Shown here piece by piece: positions 49,493 to 62,910 of a stretch of DNA of 64,000 bases. A model generated the notes under the pieces. It did not search any database. It was not told the origin of the DNA and was given only the letters and a program-made list of their open reading frames with translations. This stretch comes from Pithys albifrons albifrons (lineage: Eukaryota > Chordata > Aves > Passeriformes > Thamnophilidae): contig NC_092471.1 of NCBI RefSeq assembly GCF_047495875.1, positions 13,475,001 through 13,539,000 on the forward strand, written 5' to 3'. How positions within the stretch are numbered: position 1 is the stretch's first letter; each line of letters opens with the position of its first letter. Position numbers and translations under genes: made by a program.

Positions 49493-52400
49493 TCTTTCTC
49501 GGCATGGAAATGCTGATATCACAGCCAACAGGATTAGGTAGCAGTCTTTCCTGAGTTATGTGTATATTCTAATTGGGCCAGGAATTGACTTGGGTCTGCT
49601 ATTGAATTCCTTCACTAGTTCTCCTGTCCTTCGGCAAATGACAAGTATAATTCATAGAATGCGAAGAAGTCAGAGGCCAATAAGATGTAGTTCATTGTAT
49701 ACACTTTGGATGATCAAAGATTTCCCATTAAATAATCCCATGAAATCAAAGGGCCCAACTTTTCCCAGCTTTTAATTTTGCAGCTTCAGTTGGATGTTAA
49801 CCAAAGGGTATTAGCTGAGAATCTGGTCCCCAAACTCCTCTCTGACACCCACTAGATGCAACAGAGATCCTTAACCCAGGGCTTTGTAATAGCTGACAGA
49901 TGAATTTGTTCCCCAGATGCCAGTGGATGTGACTTCTGTGAAATCCTTTTGTACCTTCACAGCTGTACCAGACTCACTGCCCAGGTGTAACAACTGCTGG
50001 CACTAGCAGTCTTTCCTTTTCACGCTTAGGAGAGCTGCAGAAGTGCAGATTACTTCTTCACCAATAACTGTTCACAGTTACAAGATCTCAAAACACATTC
50101 TCCCTTCTGCACAAGGTCTACTGAGTAGTGTTAGAAGCTGTACCATCTGCACGAAAAATACATCCACATTATTAGACCCTATAAATCAAGGACAACTGCA
50201 GGAAAGCAGGTGGTCATAAACTTAACAGAAAAATCAGACCTATAGTGCACATATATTAGACTAGATCCACTCATCATGTTGCCCGGGGTTGAATACAGAC
50301 AACAGGACAATTTATTTGGGTTATCTGTGGCTGACAGGTAAGAAGCATGCACAGAGGATTGGGAGAGCATGCTCATGTTCTGGATAACAAGGTTTGCATG
50401 TTCTGACTGGTCTGATAGGGAAATACCTTCCCTCTGTCCTCACTGCTATTTGCCTGCTTGGGGATCCCCCCCAGAAAAAAAACCAATGGAAGGATACTCA
50501 GGATACATTTATCTTAGGAAAAAGAGAAGTGGGGCACCCAGGGCAGCTAATGATACTGAGGTAGGCAAGCAACTGAAGCCAGAGATATGGGGAAAGGATG
50601 TCTCAAAGAGGCAAGGGAATTGATGTGGGTGGGAATTGCAAGTGGGGCAGAAGAAACTTGAGCGGAGTGAAAAAGGAAAGGTTGATCCTAGCATTGGTAA
50701 GCTGCAGTTCTTCAATAGCCTGTCCACTGTTTGAGGCCAGGTGTGCTGAAGAAACATCAGGCTCAGAGGGATCTCTGCCTGAGCAGGTATCTCAAGCTCA
50801 GACCTGTAGTAAGGAATCTGTGCAAACCATTTTTTTCAATAGTCAAGGGCTTTGAGCACCACCAGTAAGATAAGGACAACAGACAGTGCCACATCCTCTG
50901 GGGTAAGAGATGGCAAATCTCTGTTAGGAAAAATGACCTTTCAGAAATTAATGGATGTTGCAAAAAGTCCCAGTACATTCTTCTCCTTTGGGCTTCCCTC
51001 GAGGTGCGAAACACAAACCACAACATTTTTTCCAAGCAGCTCCCCGACTTTCCCATCACAGAGCAGCATGAGTGGGGCTCCTCGCTGAGGGCTGTGCTGT
51101 GAGCCCACAGGCTGGTCTGAGCACCAGGGCACAGTCCCACAGCACCTGGGCCCAGTGAGAAGAGCAGGGCGTGAGAGCAGAGGGTCCTGTAGACAGCTCA
51201 GGGAGCCACAGGTGAACAGTAGGTTGCACAGCAAGTTCAAGGTCAATTGAAATCCAAGTGACATTCCAGGAGGAGGGCTGGGGCCATGCACACCTGCCCT
51301 GCAGGGACTGAAGCCCCAGTGCTGAGCTGGTCCCTGGGCCGCGGCCAGGGGTGCTGGGCAGGGCTAGTGGGGATTGTGAGCGCACATGGGCCCTGACAAC
51401 ATTGAGGGTGTCTGTCAAATCTACCAACAGGCACATGTGCAGCTTTAATGCCTGCAGCGCGTCATATCTTAACACTGAAATAAGGGCAAAGCTTAATGGG
51501 CACAAGTGACCCTTATTCCAAACCACTGGAACTGCTCTGGTGAGTGCCGGTTACACTGGTAGGAGCCGGTGAGATCCAGCCTCTCTTGATTCTGAGGTCA
51601 GATCCATGCACATCTTAATTAAAGGACAGGAAAGGAAGCAGAATGGTATGAGTTAAAAACTATTGCCAGTAAAAGCCTCATCTTTTGAATATTCTTTAAG
51701 ACTACTTAAGTATTCCTGCCCCGAGGAAGTAAATGAGATTATAAGTAAAAACTACTTACACAAGGTATGGTTTGCAAGACAGTTTACCAGTTATGGAGAC
51801 AGATTTCTGTAACAAAATCTTACAAAGTACACAGGACTATTCAACTAATTTTTTCTTCTCTCAGAATAATAAAAATCACTGTTAAATAATCACTAATAAA
51901 AATTTCCAAAATTGCAAATTAGAGGGAAGACAGAGAAAACTGCAACAATAAACCCTCTGCCAATGGTGGTGTCTAAAAATCAGTTTCCTTTCAACACCCC
52001 TGTATTGACTATTTACTTTCACTTTTAGACTACAATTTCAAATTAAAAGGGAGACTTCAAATAAGCACTAGGAGTAGCTCAGACACACAGAAATGTGTCT
52101 GATCACAAAATTCCTTACAATGTTAATGATAAAAACCTTCCTGATTGTGATGGCCACAAAAACAGTCTGATTTTGGAAAGGATAAGGTCCTTTATGATGT
52201 TGATAAAGCACTCCTCTTGCAGAAACATAGGGTACCATCCATCAATAACATTTGTGTCTGGCTTCTTTTGTTGACATCCCAATATTGCAACAGCAAATCA
52301 TAATCCTAGCAAAGTAAATAGGCTCTGGGGAAAAGCAGCTATAAATTGGGCCTGGTTGGATCAAATGAACTCTATCATAAAGGTCTGATAAGGACTGAGT

Positions 52401-52679
52401 GTTTTACTTTCTAGCGGAACATTCAAATTGAAAAGAAACAGGTAAATTGAAAGTAAGAAGCAGAGTTAAGAACCAGAGCCAAAGTAATTTGGTCCTTCAG
52501 TTAATTAGTAGCAGATCACCCTGATAATCACTGTTATGCCTTGTTTTTCTTTAGCAGTTATTGATTTCAGTTTTCCTCAGTAGTTTCACAATTTTTCTTC
52601 TTCAATTTGGGAGATTTCCTTAAGTGTAAAACTCAGGCTTCATCTGAGCAGACATCCCTCCATTGCTTTAATGAGCACT
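49493..52679. other. Unique non-coding sequence with GC-rich patch at 51.0-51.4 kb
   Basis: No gene recognised. The GC-rich patch at about 51,050-51,380 hosts overlapping minus frames (50,763-51,140, 50,941-51,291 and 51,056-51,526), none with a family I know, as expected when GC-rich DNA thins out stop codons. Around 49,700-49,760 a CCCATTAAATAATCCCATG phrase weakly recalls the old MITE-like repeats. Confidence 0.5.
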
Positions 52680-52830
52680 AAGGGCCTGTCGACGTAAAAA
52701 GGCTGCTCCAGATTAAACACAGCCCGTTACGTAAAACATCTGAGCTACACTGGTTCAAAGTGGGTTTATTGGGGTTTAACTCAGGGTGACCACACATCAG
52801 TCTAAATGAAACTGAAAGTCTTCCCTGGCA
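52680..52830. repeat. Possible old DNA-transposon-derived repeat
   Basis: AGGGCCTGTCGACGTAAAAA followed by GCTGCTCCAGATTAAAC and later ACTGGTTCAAAGTGGGTTTA resembles a class of reptile/bird non-autonomous hAT-like repeats that begin with GGGCCTGTCTACAC and carry ...CAGATTAAACTA. No mirrored end is evident, so only one side may be preserved. Confidence 0.35.
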
Positions 52831-54239
52831 CTGAAAAAGGCAGGCAAACGGAATCCTGCACTGAAATATGCATGTTCGACTGATGCAACTTTGTCATGCA
52901 GATAAATCTGGGCTCTTTTTGTTCACCCTTCAGTATATAAGTACTAACCCACTTAAATAACTCTAATTTTCATAAACGGATTTAATGGTGTTTTGTTATC
53001 ATAAGAAGTTATTACAATTATTCCCCTTCAGTTCCCTGGAGCATGCTGTGTAGTTTGGTGTCAAGGTTCAGTTTTGATCTGGGTCACACATGTATCAGGC
53101 CATGAGAAGTAACAAACTCGGGTACATTATTATTGAGTTGTTACTTCCACCCAGGACAAGTGCACACGCAATCTGTCAATACACGGCAGAGAGATCTCAA
53201 AGCAGGGAGGGGGAGTTCACCTCAGAGCAGATTTCACTGGGACTCACTGACGCCAAGGCTATGCAAGAGGTCCAGCAGAACCCCAGGACACAATCCAGAC
53301 CTTCATTTTAGCTAAAATGCAAAAATGAAAAGGGAGCAAAATAATTTTAAAAAGGAGCTAATGAGGCTACACTTACATGAGGTGTAGATATTTTGATGGC
53401 GATGAGACATCTCTCTACAGTTCTGCACTACAAAGTTCTGCTGCCTGCATACTCTCACAGATGCATCCTTGATTTTCGTGTGCATTTCAGCACACACTGG
53501 TATGATATTTAAAATCCAAACTTCAAATCACAATTTTACCATTATAAATTTCAAAATAATCCTGTGAACTGTGGATATTTATATTTGATACAGGGAGCAG
53601 GATCCACAGGCAGATAACTTACCTTCTGTTCAAGTCTTTACACTATTTACAATAGCTTTCCCAACTGCATAGGTGTCAAAAAGAAAGCAAACTGTATTGT
53701 ACAGAAAAAGTAACTTTGACAGGTCTAATTTACTGAGACTGATTCGTGTGACAGCATAAACAAATCATTCTTGTCAAAGTCTATATTGAAAAGGGAGTAA
53801 ATTGATCGTGGAGTCAAGTGCACTAGTAATCTCAGGGAGTATTGTGATTTCATTTGTAAAACTATTGCAAAGAGGGGAAAAAACCTGTCTTTCAGACTAG
53901 TCAGAGCAGTAAAAGATTATGCTGGTTAAGAGCATACTGCTACTACCAGCACTTTTCCTGTGCAATCCTGTTACTGTGTATTCAGGGAAGTAACATGAGA
54001 AATCCCCTGAGAGCTTTTGTACAAATATACAGTGGAGATCAACAAGAAATCCTCTGAGTGAACAAAACATTCTCTATGTGTTTTCTTACTGCTTCTGTAG
54101 GGGCAGAATGTTGGGACTAATTCAAACACCAGCATAACATGCAGTTTCTTACTGGAATTGTTTCTTATGCTTAGGAGGAATTAGAAAAACAACATTATGA
54201 GAATGAGGTTTTTCAACGTAGCTTCAAATTATATAATCT
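52831..54239. other. Unique non-coding sequence
   Basis: No gene, repeat family or strong regulatory signature was seen. Confidence 0.45.
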
Positions 54240-54560
54240 CTGAAGTCATTGTTTTCTTGCTCTGCAGGGGAGAGGGCGCGTTCCTGAGAGTACACACTGA
54301 CAGTGCCTGAGCTTCTTATCTGGGAATGAAAAGCAGGGAGATGTAAACTTTGTGAAGATAAGCAACAGCAAAACTTGTGTGTAATGTATCTAGCAAAGCT
54401 AACGATCCTCCGAGCAGAGAAAGTGAAGCCAATAAGTTATGCTAGACAGGCACTTACAGAGGTCTTCTGGGGTCATGTTTACTAATCTCTCTCTCACTCT
54501 GTCAGAGTGCTATGAAGGAGCACAAAGCATGCAAACTACAAGGTAGATAAACAGTGAATT
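54240..54560. promoter_or_regulatory. Candidate regulatory element with a GATA pair
   Basis: CTTATCT (54,315-54,321) and AGATAAG (54,356-54,362) are perfect GATA sites in opposite orientation, 35 bp apart edge to edge. The stretch also has a short CpG-bearing GGGCGCG core and is repeat-free. Single GATA sites are common by chance, but an extended pair at this spacing is less so. Function is inference. Confidence 0.25.
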
Positions 54561-54989
54561 ATTCAAAACAATACCTTCACACTTTATATAAAAATAACAA
54601 ATGTTAAATCAAGACTGCAATCTGAAAAGGAAATTTTAATAACCAAAATCCCGAGTGTGCCAAGATCGCAACAACAACTGGGATGTGCCTTGCAAGAACG
54701 ATTTTGTCCATTTTGCAACAAGCAAATTTAGTATCATGCCCCTGTATCCTCCAATCCCTTGACTTGGTACAGTTCTTTGCCTTAAGTTCCAGGTGACCCC
54801 CTCTCTTTCCTTTTCTTTTTATTTTCCCTTCCTTACACAGAAGGTACAAAATCTATTGTTCGCATTTCCAGGGGAAAACCAATTCTGTCTCAAGAATATT
54901 CACCTTTTGTGTTCATCTTTAAGCTTCGTAAGGTCAACACAAAATAGGGAAACAGAGCATTAAATTTCTAAAATCAATAGCATGTACAT

Positions 54990-55900
54990 AAATTGACATT
55001 CATTACTTTACAGCGATTTCCAGTTTCTCCTTGATTGATTAAAGCTAGGGGTTGAAAATAAGTGCTTTTCCCCTGCCTGGAGAAATTCCCAATTGTCCAT
55101 GCTGTGAACCTTCCATTATGAGACATGAGACAGCGGTAGCAGTACATGGTTCATTTCACACCGCCACAAAATAGACTTGTCATTCCACAATCGAAAGTAA
55201 GGAACCTGATGGAAGAGCAATGTGTCAGAAACTTGTCAAAAGAGGCCCATGCTTAATGACAACTGAGAACAAGGAAACCATATCCTGAGGTTTTCACTGG
55301 CTAGATTTTACACGCAGGGAGCAGAGCAGAAAAATTATCCTGTTAATTTGTTACATGTTTAAATGTGATATTGAATAGCAATTCATATTTTTCGAACTAA
55401 TTGATTTTGATTCCACATTAATTTAGGGAAGATAAATATTTACAATACAATTATATTAGCTAATTTATAAAAGCGGAGGGGCAAAACCATTTGAATAAAA
55501 ACTGCTTAAATTAATGCTAAGAAAAAAGGGATATTTTCTCTACACTAAAAATGCTGCAAAGCTAATGCTGCATTAAATGTCCTGTTATTAAGTGTTCTCT
55601 ATACTAACATGATAAGTATAACAAATTGATCTTTTGTATGAATTATGTTAGACCCTGAGAAATGATAATGTCAAATTCTGTGGCACAGTGGAGCTGAACC
55701 AATTAGATGAGTAGATAATTTGGCCCTTCACACTAATAACACATCGTTAGTAGGAATATCTTCAAAGAAAAACATGTATCTGGGGAATACTTTGCAACTA
55801 GGTGATGCTTTTAAAATGTTTATACAGTGGAGATGGGGATCTGGTTTCTTAAACCTCAAACACTAGGAAGGCAATTCCATAAGGTGGGGATTTTAATTAT
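54990..55900. promoter_or_regulatory. Candidate conserved non-coding element, AT-rich with homeodomain cores
   Basis: TGATTGAT (55,032-55,039), a PBX-HOX-type site, is followed by AAAG. TTCACACC (55,155-55,162) is a T-box half site. From about 55,340 the sequence is very AT-rich with many TTAAT/ATTA cores and no repeat signature. This composition is typical of vertebrate developmental enhancers, but cross-species conservation cannot be judged from one sequence. Confidence 0.3.
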
Positions 55901-58900
55901 ATAGAGATCACAATATTGCTGTTTTTATTAATAGTTACAGGAGCACATGCATGTACATATGGTGCATATGTCTGAAGTATTCTTTTATTGATGGACTGAT
56001 TAATGATGGGCAAAGCTTCAAAGAGTCACAAGGATTCATGAGAATTCAGAAGTTTGGCTGCTTATATCTGAAGCACTTCAGCTCAAAAGTTAGGCTAGAA
56101 ATACCACTTAAAAATCACTTAATGTTAGATTTACAGCACAGCTTGGTCTAGCACAGACTGAGAATTGTGGAGGGCTGTCTTTCCTCACAACACATTTTTA
56201 CATGCATTCTGCTCTCTGAGCATGTGGAAGACTTCTCAAAAGTTTATATTAGACCCATGAAAAGACTTAAGTTTAATTCCTCAAAGCAAAGTTTAGAGCA
56301 AATAATATACATGCCAAATCACTTGATCCTGTAGGAACCTGCACAAACACCAAATCTCACTGCCTTAAGAGACCCACCTGTGTCACAGCTGCCAGGACAG
56401 TTCTGCTCAGTGGGGATCCAGGGAGCTTCCCACCTGTCTCCTGTTTGCTTGTGAACCACTGAGTGTTTGCCATTTCCCTATTTTGGTGCGTTACAAGAGC
56501 TGTAATATCACCTAAGAGCAAACTCTTCCAGGTACAAACAATTTATGCAATTCCATTTTTGGACCAACAGAGACTCAAAGGAAGAAATTCACTGAGTCAC
56601 ATGGCATCACACACACTTCTAGAGCAGTCCCACTTTTGGGGACATAGACGGGGAGATCTCTCAGTCCTGTGAGGTTTATTCTGTCTATGTGCTACATGAT
56701 CATCCAGCAGCAAAGGAAGGATTCACAGATGAGTACAGTGGATAAAGAACTTCTTGGGGGTCCTTTGTCTCCTAGGGGTGCTGACATATTTGCTTAGCAG
56801 AACAGTCTTGTTACCCTCATTTGTCTCCCACAGAGCCCAAGGCATGGAGTCAGGTTTCCACTGGCCATTTACAACCTGTGGACTTTGTCACTCTTTTTCT
56901 GGAGCTCAGAAAGGGAAGGGCAGAAATTGATTTTATTCCTTGTGACCCAGTTGCTGGGGTGTGGGGGGTTGTTCATGAAAGCCTTCAGGAGACTGTGGTG
57001 TGTTCATGGGGAAGTAGAGAGTTTATGTGAAAGGAACATCTTGGGCAGGAAAAGGATCATACTGTTGATTCTGAAATCAGCCAGCTCTAAACCCTGGTCA
57101 AAAGTGGAAAGATGAATAAGGTTTACATGTATACAACTCTTAGTCCACAACAGTACTTGAGGAAAAAAAAAATAAAATCAGTGTTAGTGTATCAAGTACC
57201 TGAAACTGCTCTCTAAAATTATTTTCTAAAGAATATTTATAATTTCAAGGTGAACTGAATCCAAAACCCAAGGCCAAAAGAAGTATTGGACTAAAACAAG
57301 CAAGCACACCTGTTTTCTTGCAGTCTCTCCTACTTCTTTTTCTGGGAAAGATTTTACCATCTCCCATCTGAGTTAGGTTCATATTAGCCTTTAACACACA
57401 GATCCACTGCAAAGACACCATGAGATGGTTCCAGTTACTAAGCACCCTGGGATTTGAAAGGAAAACCCAAGCATGCTGTTTTTGAAAGAAAAAAAATTAG
57501 AAAATGTAACATGTGGGAAATTAGTAAAGCAACTGTTTAATTCTGGGCCTTTTCCTGCAAACAAAAAAAATCTTAGAAACAAAAAGACTTGCAAGAAAAT
57601 TTGAACTTGGAGGCAAAACTATAATTTAACTTCAGTAATATTAACAAACACCTTGATTCTAAGGTGGAAGGCTTTTCCATCCTCTACTCCATGCTGTGGA
57701 GTGCTGTGAGTGTGCATGCTTGTGCCTGGCAGACGGGAGTCACATTCCCTCTCAGTCTCATCCTCCCCAAAGCATTTACTCTGTTCCTGTTCTCAGAGCC
57801 ATCTCTTTCTTTTCTCCTCCTGCTACAGACTCTCAACAGCACATTTGGTAAAAAAAAAATCTTCCATATTTAAAGTACAATAGGACAATTTGCTAATTGA
57901 ATAAACTGATTATTTTAGGGGCATTTACAAATCCATTCAAAAACCATTCACCCCATCGAGGAAAAAAATTCCTATTGGTGTTGGGAGTTGTCCTTAGGGA
58001 TATACCACTATAAGCCTCAGCATTGCGCTGCCAATGTCTTTGTTCTTGACCTAACCTAAAAAAGTGCTCTCTTTATGAGTCACAGAGGATTTATTTTCTG
58101 CCTTAGCTTAGCCCCAGCTTCTTTTAGGCAGAAAATGACAGTTTTGCTCAGTTGTGGCAAATGACCTGTACTTTTTATGATGTAGATGATTGTCCAGCAG
58201 GATCTATGCTGGAACCACCAGTATAATTGAATTTAGGAGCACAACTGACTGGATATATTTGCTAGAAACACCACTCTTGGGGGTGGCTGTAGCTTTTGGA
58301 GTTCCCTCCTATTTTTCTAGAGATATTTAAGTCTAAAAATGCAATTTATCAGAATATTTTATAAGATTTTTCTTTTATTGTGCAAAGAAATACTGTGTGA
58401 ATCAGATCCTTTGGTCACATAGTCCTTAAGAAATGTACAGGTTAACCTTAATTTACACTATCTGAGGGTCTGGTTGTATGAAATCTCTCTCCTTTCCCCA
58501 GTTTTATATATTACCCCTACAGTTTATATACTCAGTTCTGTAACTTGTTAGAGATTTTTGTACATCTGCAGGGAAACATTTTATAATATGGGCATTAAAG
58601 CTTATCGTTATGTGCTTTATGGCTTATAGAAAATCTGAAAATATGTTTTAGAATACTATTTATTTTGATTTAAAAAAAACAACTTGTGCAGAGAGGAGTC
58701 ATAAACACTTTCTACTCCTACAAATTCAAATCGCTTACTGAAGAATTATATCTCCCAGATTACATAAGGCGACTCTCCTTAAAATGATTCCTCTTTGCAG
58801 CTTGAGTCCAGGTTATAGTCCTGTTTTAAGATACAGGAGCTTGGTCAGGACACTCTCAAAACCTTTCAGCAGCTCAGGGTAGGGATGGCCACACCTACAG

Positions 58901-61900
58901 AGGGACTGACACCATCACCTCACCTGTAAAACAGTTACCGCAGGTGAGAACACTGTGCCCAAGATATCAAAGTTCTTAGGATGGTCCTAATAAGGGACTT
59001 TAATTAAAGTTGCTCCTTTAATAACAGACTGTAATCTTCCTAGGATTCCTTCTGCAAAGCAGAAACAAAGTTCAGATTCTTTCACTGGATCAATGCTGGG
59101 CCAGGACTCCTCAGCTAAAGAAAGTTTCGCTGGTCTATGGCAGTTCACATCAGCTGAGGAACTAGGCCTAGGTTTTTCAGGCTTGTTGAAGACTGTACTC
59201 ATCCTTCTTTTGATTTGCTGAGTATTTTTGTTTCTATTTTCACTCGATTCTTGCCCTGTAAGTTTTAATTTCCAGATCTTAGGTCTTTCTAATCAAATCA
59301 AAACTTCATTATCTAAGTAGTATTAGCAACTCTCAAACCCCATAACCCCCAGTGTTGTAGTAGGTGATTTTAATTATTTTTCCTTTAAAATTCTGATAAG
59401 ATTCAAGAGCTTTTAGTGAAAAATAAAAACCTAAAAATAAGACAAAACATCCCAAAATCACCAAAAACTAGAATAATAGAAAATTGAAGTATATTAATTT
59501 AAAATCCTCATGAATTTTGAGTCAACTTTCAATCTGAGGAGGCTAAGCAATTGATTTTGTACATATGGCTAGTTATTTACAATTTTTTCCCCATATAGAG
59601 TTTAGACTTCTATCAGGGTTGCACAGGGCTATGTTCTGTACACTATGTAAACAATGCAGTGCTAACACTTCTTCCCCCTCTTTCAACTTTCCCAGTGGTT
59701 TTACATCCTGACATTTTAAAAAATGTAAATGTTAAGGGTTACCTATTTATATAAGGAAGCCATTTAGTCTACCGTTCAGGGTAAAGGCACACCATTACCA
59801 TCTGAAATATTAAATCACTTTCCAATTCACACCACTTGGGAGTTAGGTTTTATAGAGCAAATGGATTTCTTGTTGATTGCCACTGTTACTTTCAAAAAAA
59901 AAAAGTGCATGTGGTAAGTGGAGGATCAGCCTGTGGACCCTGTGGGGCAGTGAGAGGGCTGGTGCTTCAGCCCTGCAGATGCACAGTCATCTGCCACAGC
60001 TCTGCTGAAAGGGGAAGAGATAAAGTTTAGCATGGTGGGACTTGACGTGTGCATGTTTCCACCCACACTGCTGTCTAACAGCTCAGCTGCAGCCCATCTT
60101 CCCCATCCTTCAGGACAACTGACAGCAGGATTTGTGCTGCTGGACTGGTCTGTAGGATATCCAAGCCATCCTGGCACCACCACGGAGCTCATTCTCCATG
60201 GGGAGCTCAGTGTGGTTGGGCTGTTGCTGTGGGCGTGCTCTGGAGCTTTGCCTGAATCCACACTTTGGCACAGGCTTGTGCATAAACAACAGTGATGGTG
60301 AACAAGCTGGGACTTGAGAATCAGCTCAGATCTGTGTCTTAGTGGTGCTGTGGACTGCCACATACTCAGCATGAGAATTCAATTCCACCTTGTTTGCTGC
60401 ACAAGGGACATGGTGACTCCAAAGGCTCCGGAACCCACAGTCTCACTGTGTGTCAAAAGAGGTTTTGGATTTTAAATTGATTCTATTCTATAACTACAGG
60501 ATTTTTTGAGATACGCAAACCAAGAAGCCCACAAACCTTCCATAAAGAAGTACCAGAAAGCTATAATACTACTTTAACCACAACTTTGACATTCTGTGTA
60601 GTATTACTGTGTCTGCAGAAGAAGGGAGTCCCATTGGATATTACTTATTCCTAAGAATAGTTCCATAGACTTCCCTGACTTAAGAAGCCTGTATGCCTGG
60701 ATGCAAAAGCAAACATTGCTCTTTGTGGGTACTGTTTGCTGAACTGGGCTTGAACCAGCTGTCTGCCTCCTTTTTTGTTCTCATTTTGTTCCCTTACAGG
60801 CGCAGGCAGTGTCAGACGTCATCTAGTCCTTGTATATTTCTGCAAAACCCACATAAAATCCCTTTGTTTGTTGATACCTTTGCTTAATATGACATATACC
60901 AAAGCTCTACAAAGTCAGCTGTTTGATAGGTTTATTGTCCCTTCAAAAACATGAATTAATACCCATGAGATGTTACTTTCTTGTGGATTTGTGCATTGGG
61001 AAACTGATGTCAGATAAATAAACTCTGATAAGCCTTCCTTAACTAACAAGATCAGAAACAATTTCTAACAGAAGCTTCTAGGAAATATTCAATTCACTGT
61101 GCAAGGATTCATTTTTATCTCTGCATTATAACACTGATGTGCCAAACGGGAGCAGAATTGTGTGCACTGATAGAATAACATGCTCTCCCCTTCTCTGCTA
61201 GCCATTTGCTTTATTTTTCATTCGTGCTCTCTGGGCAGATAAAGGGCATGATATTAAACTGTTCTGCCATCTCGTCATACTTTGTTGGCTACTGTTTAAA
61301 ATATAGCAGATGTAGCTTCAAAGAGATACAAGAGTGCACTCCAGTACCTAAGCACGACACATGTACCTTACTGAAGGCTATTTATTGAGGAAAACACATT
61401 TCACACATTTGTGTGTTATACAGAAGATGCTTTAATAAAGTTATTGTATTTGCCTGTCATATTGTACTAGCTTTGTACTGGAAACAGTCTTATTAAAGAG
61501 AAAGACTGTCTTTTCTGTGACCAGGGTTCTTGATATCTAGAGAAAGATAAAACAAAAAGAACAAACTGCTCAAGCATTTCTCTGACATTCTGACACACTA
61601 TTTTCTAAGCTGATGCTCTTGAGGTGAAAGCTAAGAAAAGCAGAGAATGAAATGCTTTGCCTTTTCTACTCCCTAGCCAGTAATAAGCCCTTTCATAATC
61701 AGCAATAGTCAAAGATATTCCACTCCATCAAAACCAGACACAAGTCATCCCCTGTGGAGACAACAAGAATTTTCAATTTTCCACCCTTTTAGTACAGGTG
61801 CTTTTTAAGAGCAAGTTAGAAGAAGACTACTCAGTGCTCAGCCATCTGGTCATATCCAAACCCCCAGACACTTTGTCTCAAAGGCTATTAGAGAATAGTT

Positions 61901-61912
61901 TTAAGGAAAATG

Positions 61913-61927
61913 AAAAAAAAAAAAAAA
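61913..61927. repeat. A15 homopolymer
   Basis: Fifteen consecutive A residues. No retroposed sequence or target-site duplication is evident next to it, so it is likely a slippage run rather than a retrocopy tail. Confidence 0.6.
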
Positions 61928-62854
61928 GAGGTGCAGTTCTTTATTGTGAACTGTACTGTGACACGCTGCTCTCTCACTAATTCAGGTACATCCCCTCCTG
62001 AATTCTAAAGTGAGTTTTATCCAAGTCCTTCATTTTCCAGGATGGTGGCCACCAAGGGAATGAAGCAGAAAAAAATGTAAGGATCTTCAAGGCACCATTA
62101 GCAGCTCCATTTTCTGTTCTTATACATGCACACACGACTATGGGAAGAGAGATTTTTACTAGAAAAGACATTCTTTCTTACACTCAAAATGAAGCCTCTT
62201 GCAAAAAGTGGTTGTAGTTGTTCCACCTTGGATTAATGTTCCATTTCCTCCAAGATCTCTCTGCATTCACTGTTCTTATCTGTCCCAAGTTAATTCTGCT
62301 TTCACAATTTTCTCCTCATTTTCTCTTTTACTGTCCTTCTCATTTTAAAAACATCTTTTACTATTGATTTTCAACTCTAATTACAACCACAACTGTGCAT
62401 TTTATTTTCTCTCACACAGCAGGTGAAATTTCATCACTGACTACAGTGAACTTGCACTGATGACAAACACAATAGACAACAACTGACAGCAGCTCATTTA
62501 TCAGTTGCTGCCATCAACCCATTTGAAATAAATATAAATGCATGAGAGTGAAACAAGCAGAAAGTTTATAGAGCAAGTTGACAGTAACTTCCATCCTGAG
62601 TTTCCCCAATCTTTTTAGGTTTTATTTTCTATTAGTGAAGACAAAACAATATGATATCTTATGCTTCTGACCAATCATTAGGATTTGAAGCAAGCACAAA
62701 ACAGCACCTATTTTCTCATGCTTATACTTTTGTCATCTTTCAGCTGTGGAGTTGGTGCTAACTTCTGCTTTGAGCTGACCTTTCTAATGAACTTTTCTTC
62801 CAAATGATTCCTTTTACTTTTATGGTTTGTTTTTGTATGTGAGGATTTATGCTT

Positions 62855-62910
62855 GGTTTGTTGGTTGGTTGGGGTTTTTTTTGTTGTTTGTTGTTTGGGT
62901 TTTTTTTAAA
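62855..62910. repeat. GT-rich simple sequence
   Basis: Interrupted TTGG and TTTG repeats with T-runs; low-complexity, no other content. Confidence 0.55.

Noticed and set aside
51056..51526. 156-codon minus-strand open frame
   Set aside because: No recognisable family, lies in a GC-rich patch, and overlaps two other equally long frames on the same strand.
59926..60372. 148-codon minus-strand frame
   Set aside because: Shadowed by an open plus-strand frame (60,032-60,295) across the same bases; neither has a domain.
61913..61927. A15 run as tail of a retrocopied gene
   Set aside because: Nothing upstream resembles an mRNA or SINE, and no flanking direct repeats were found.
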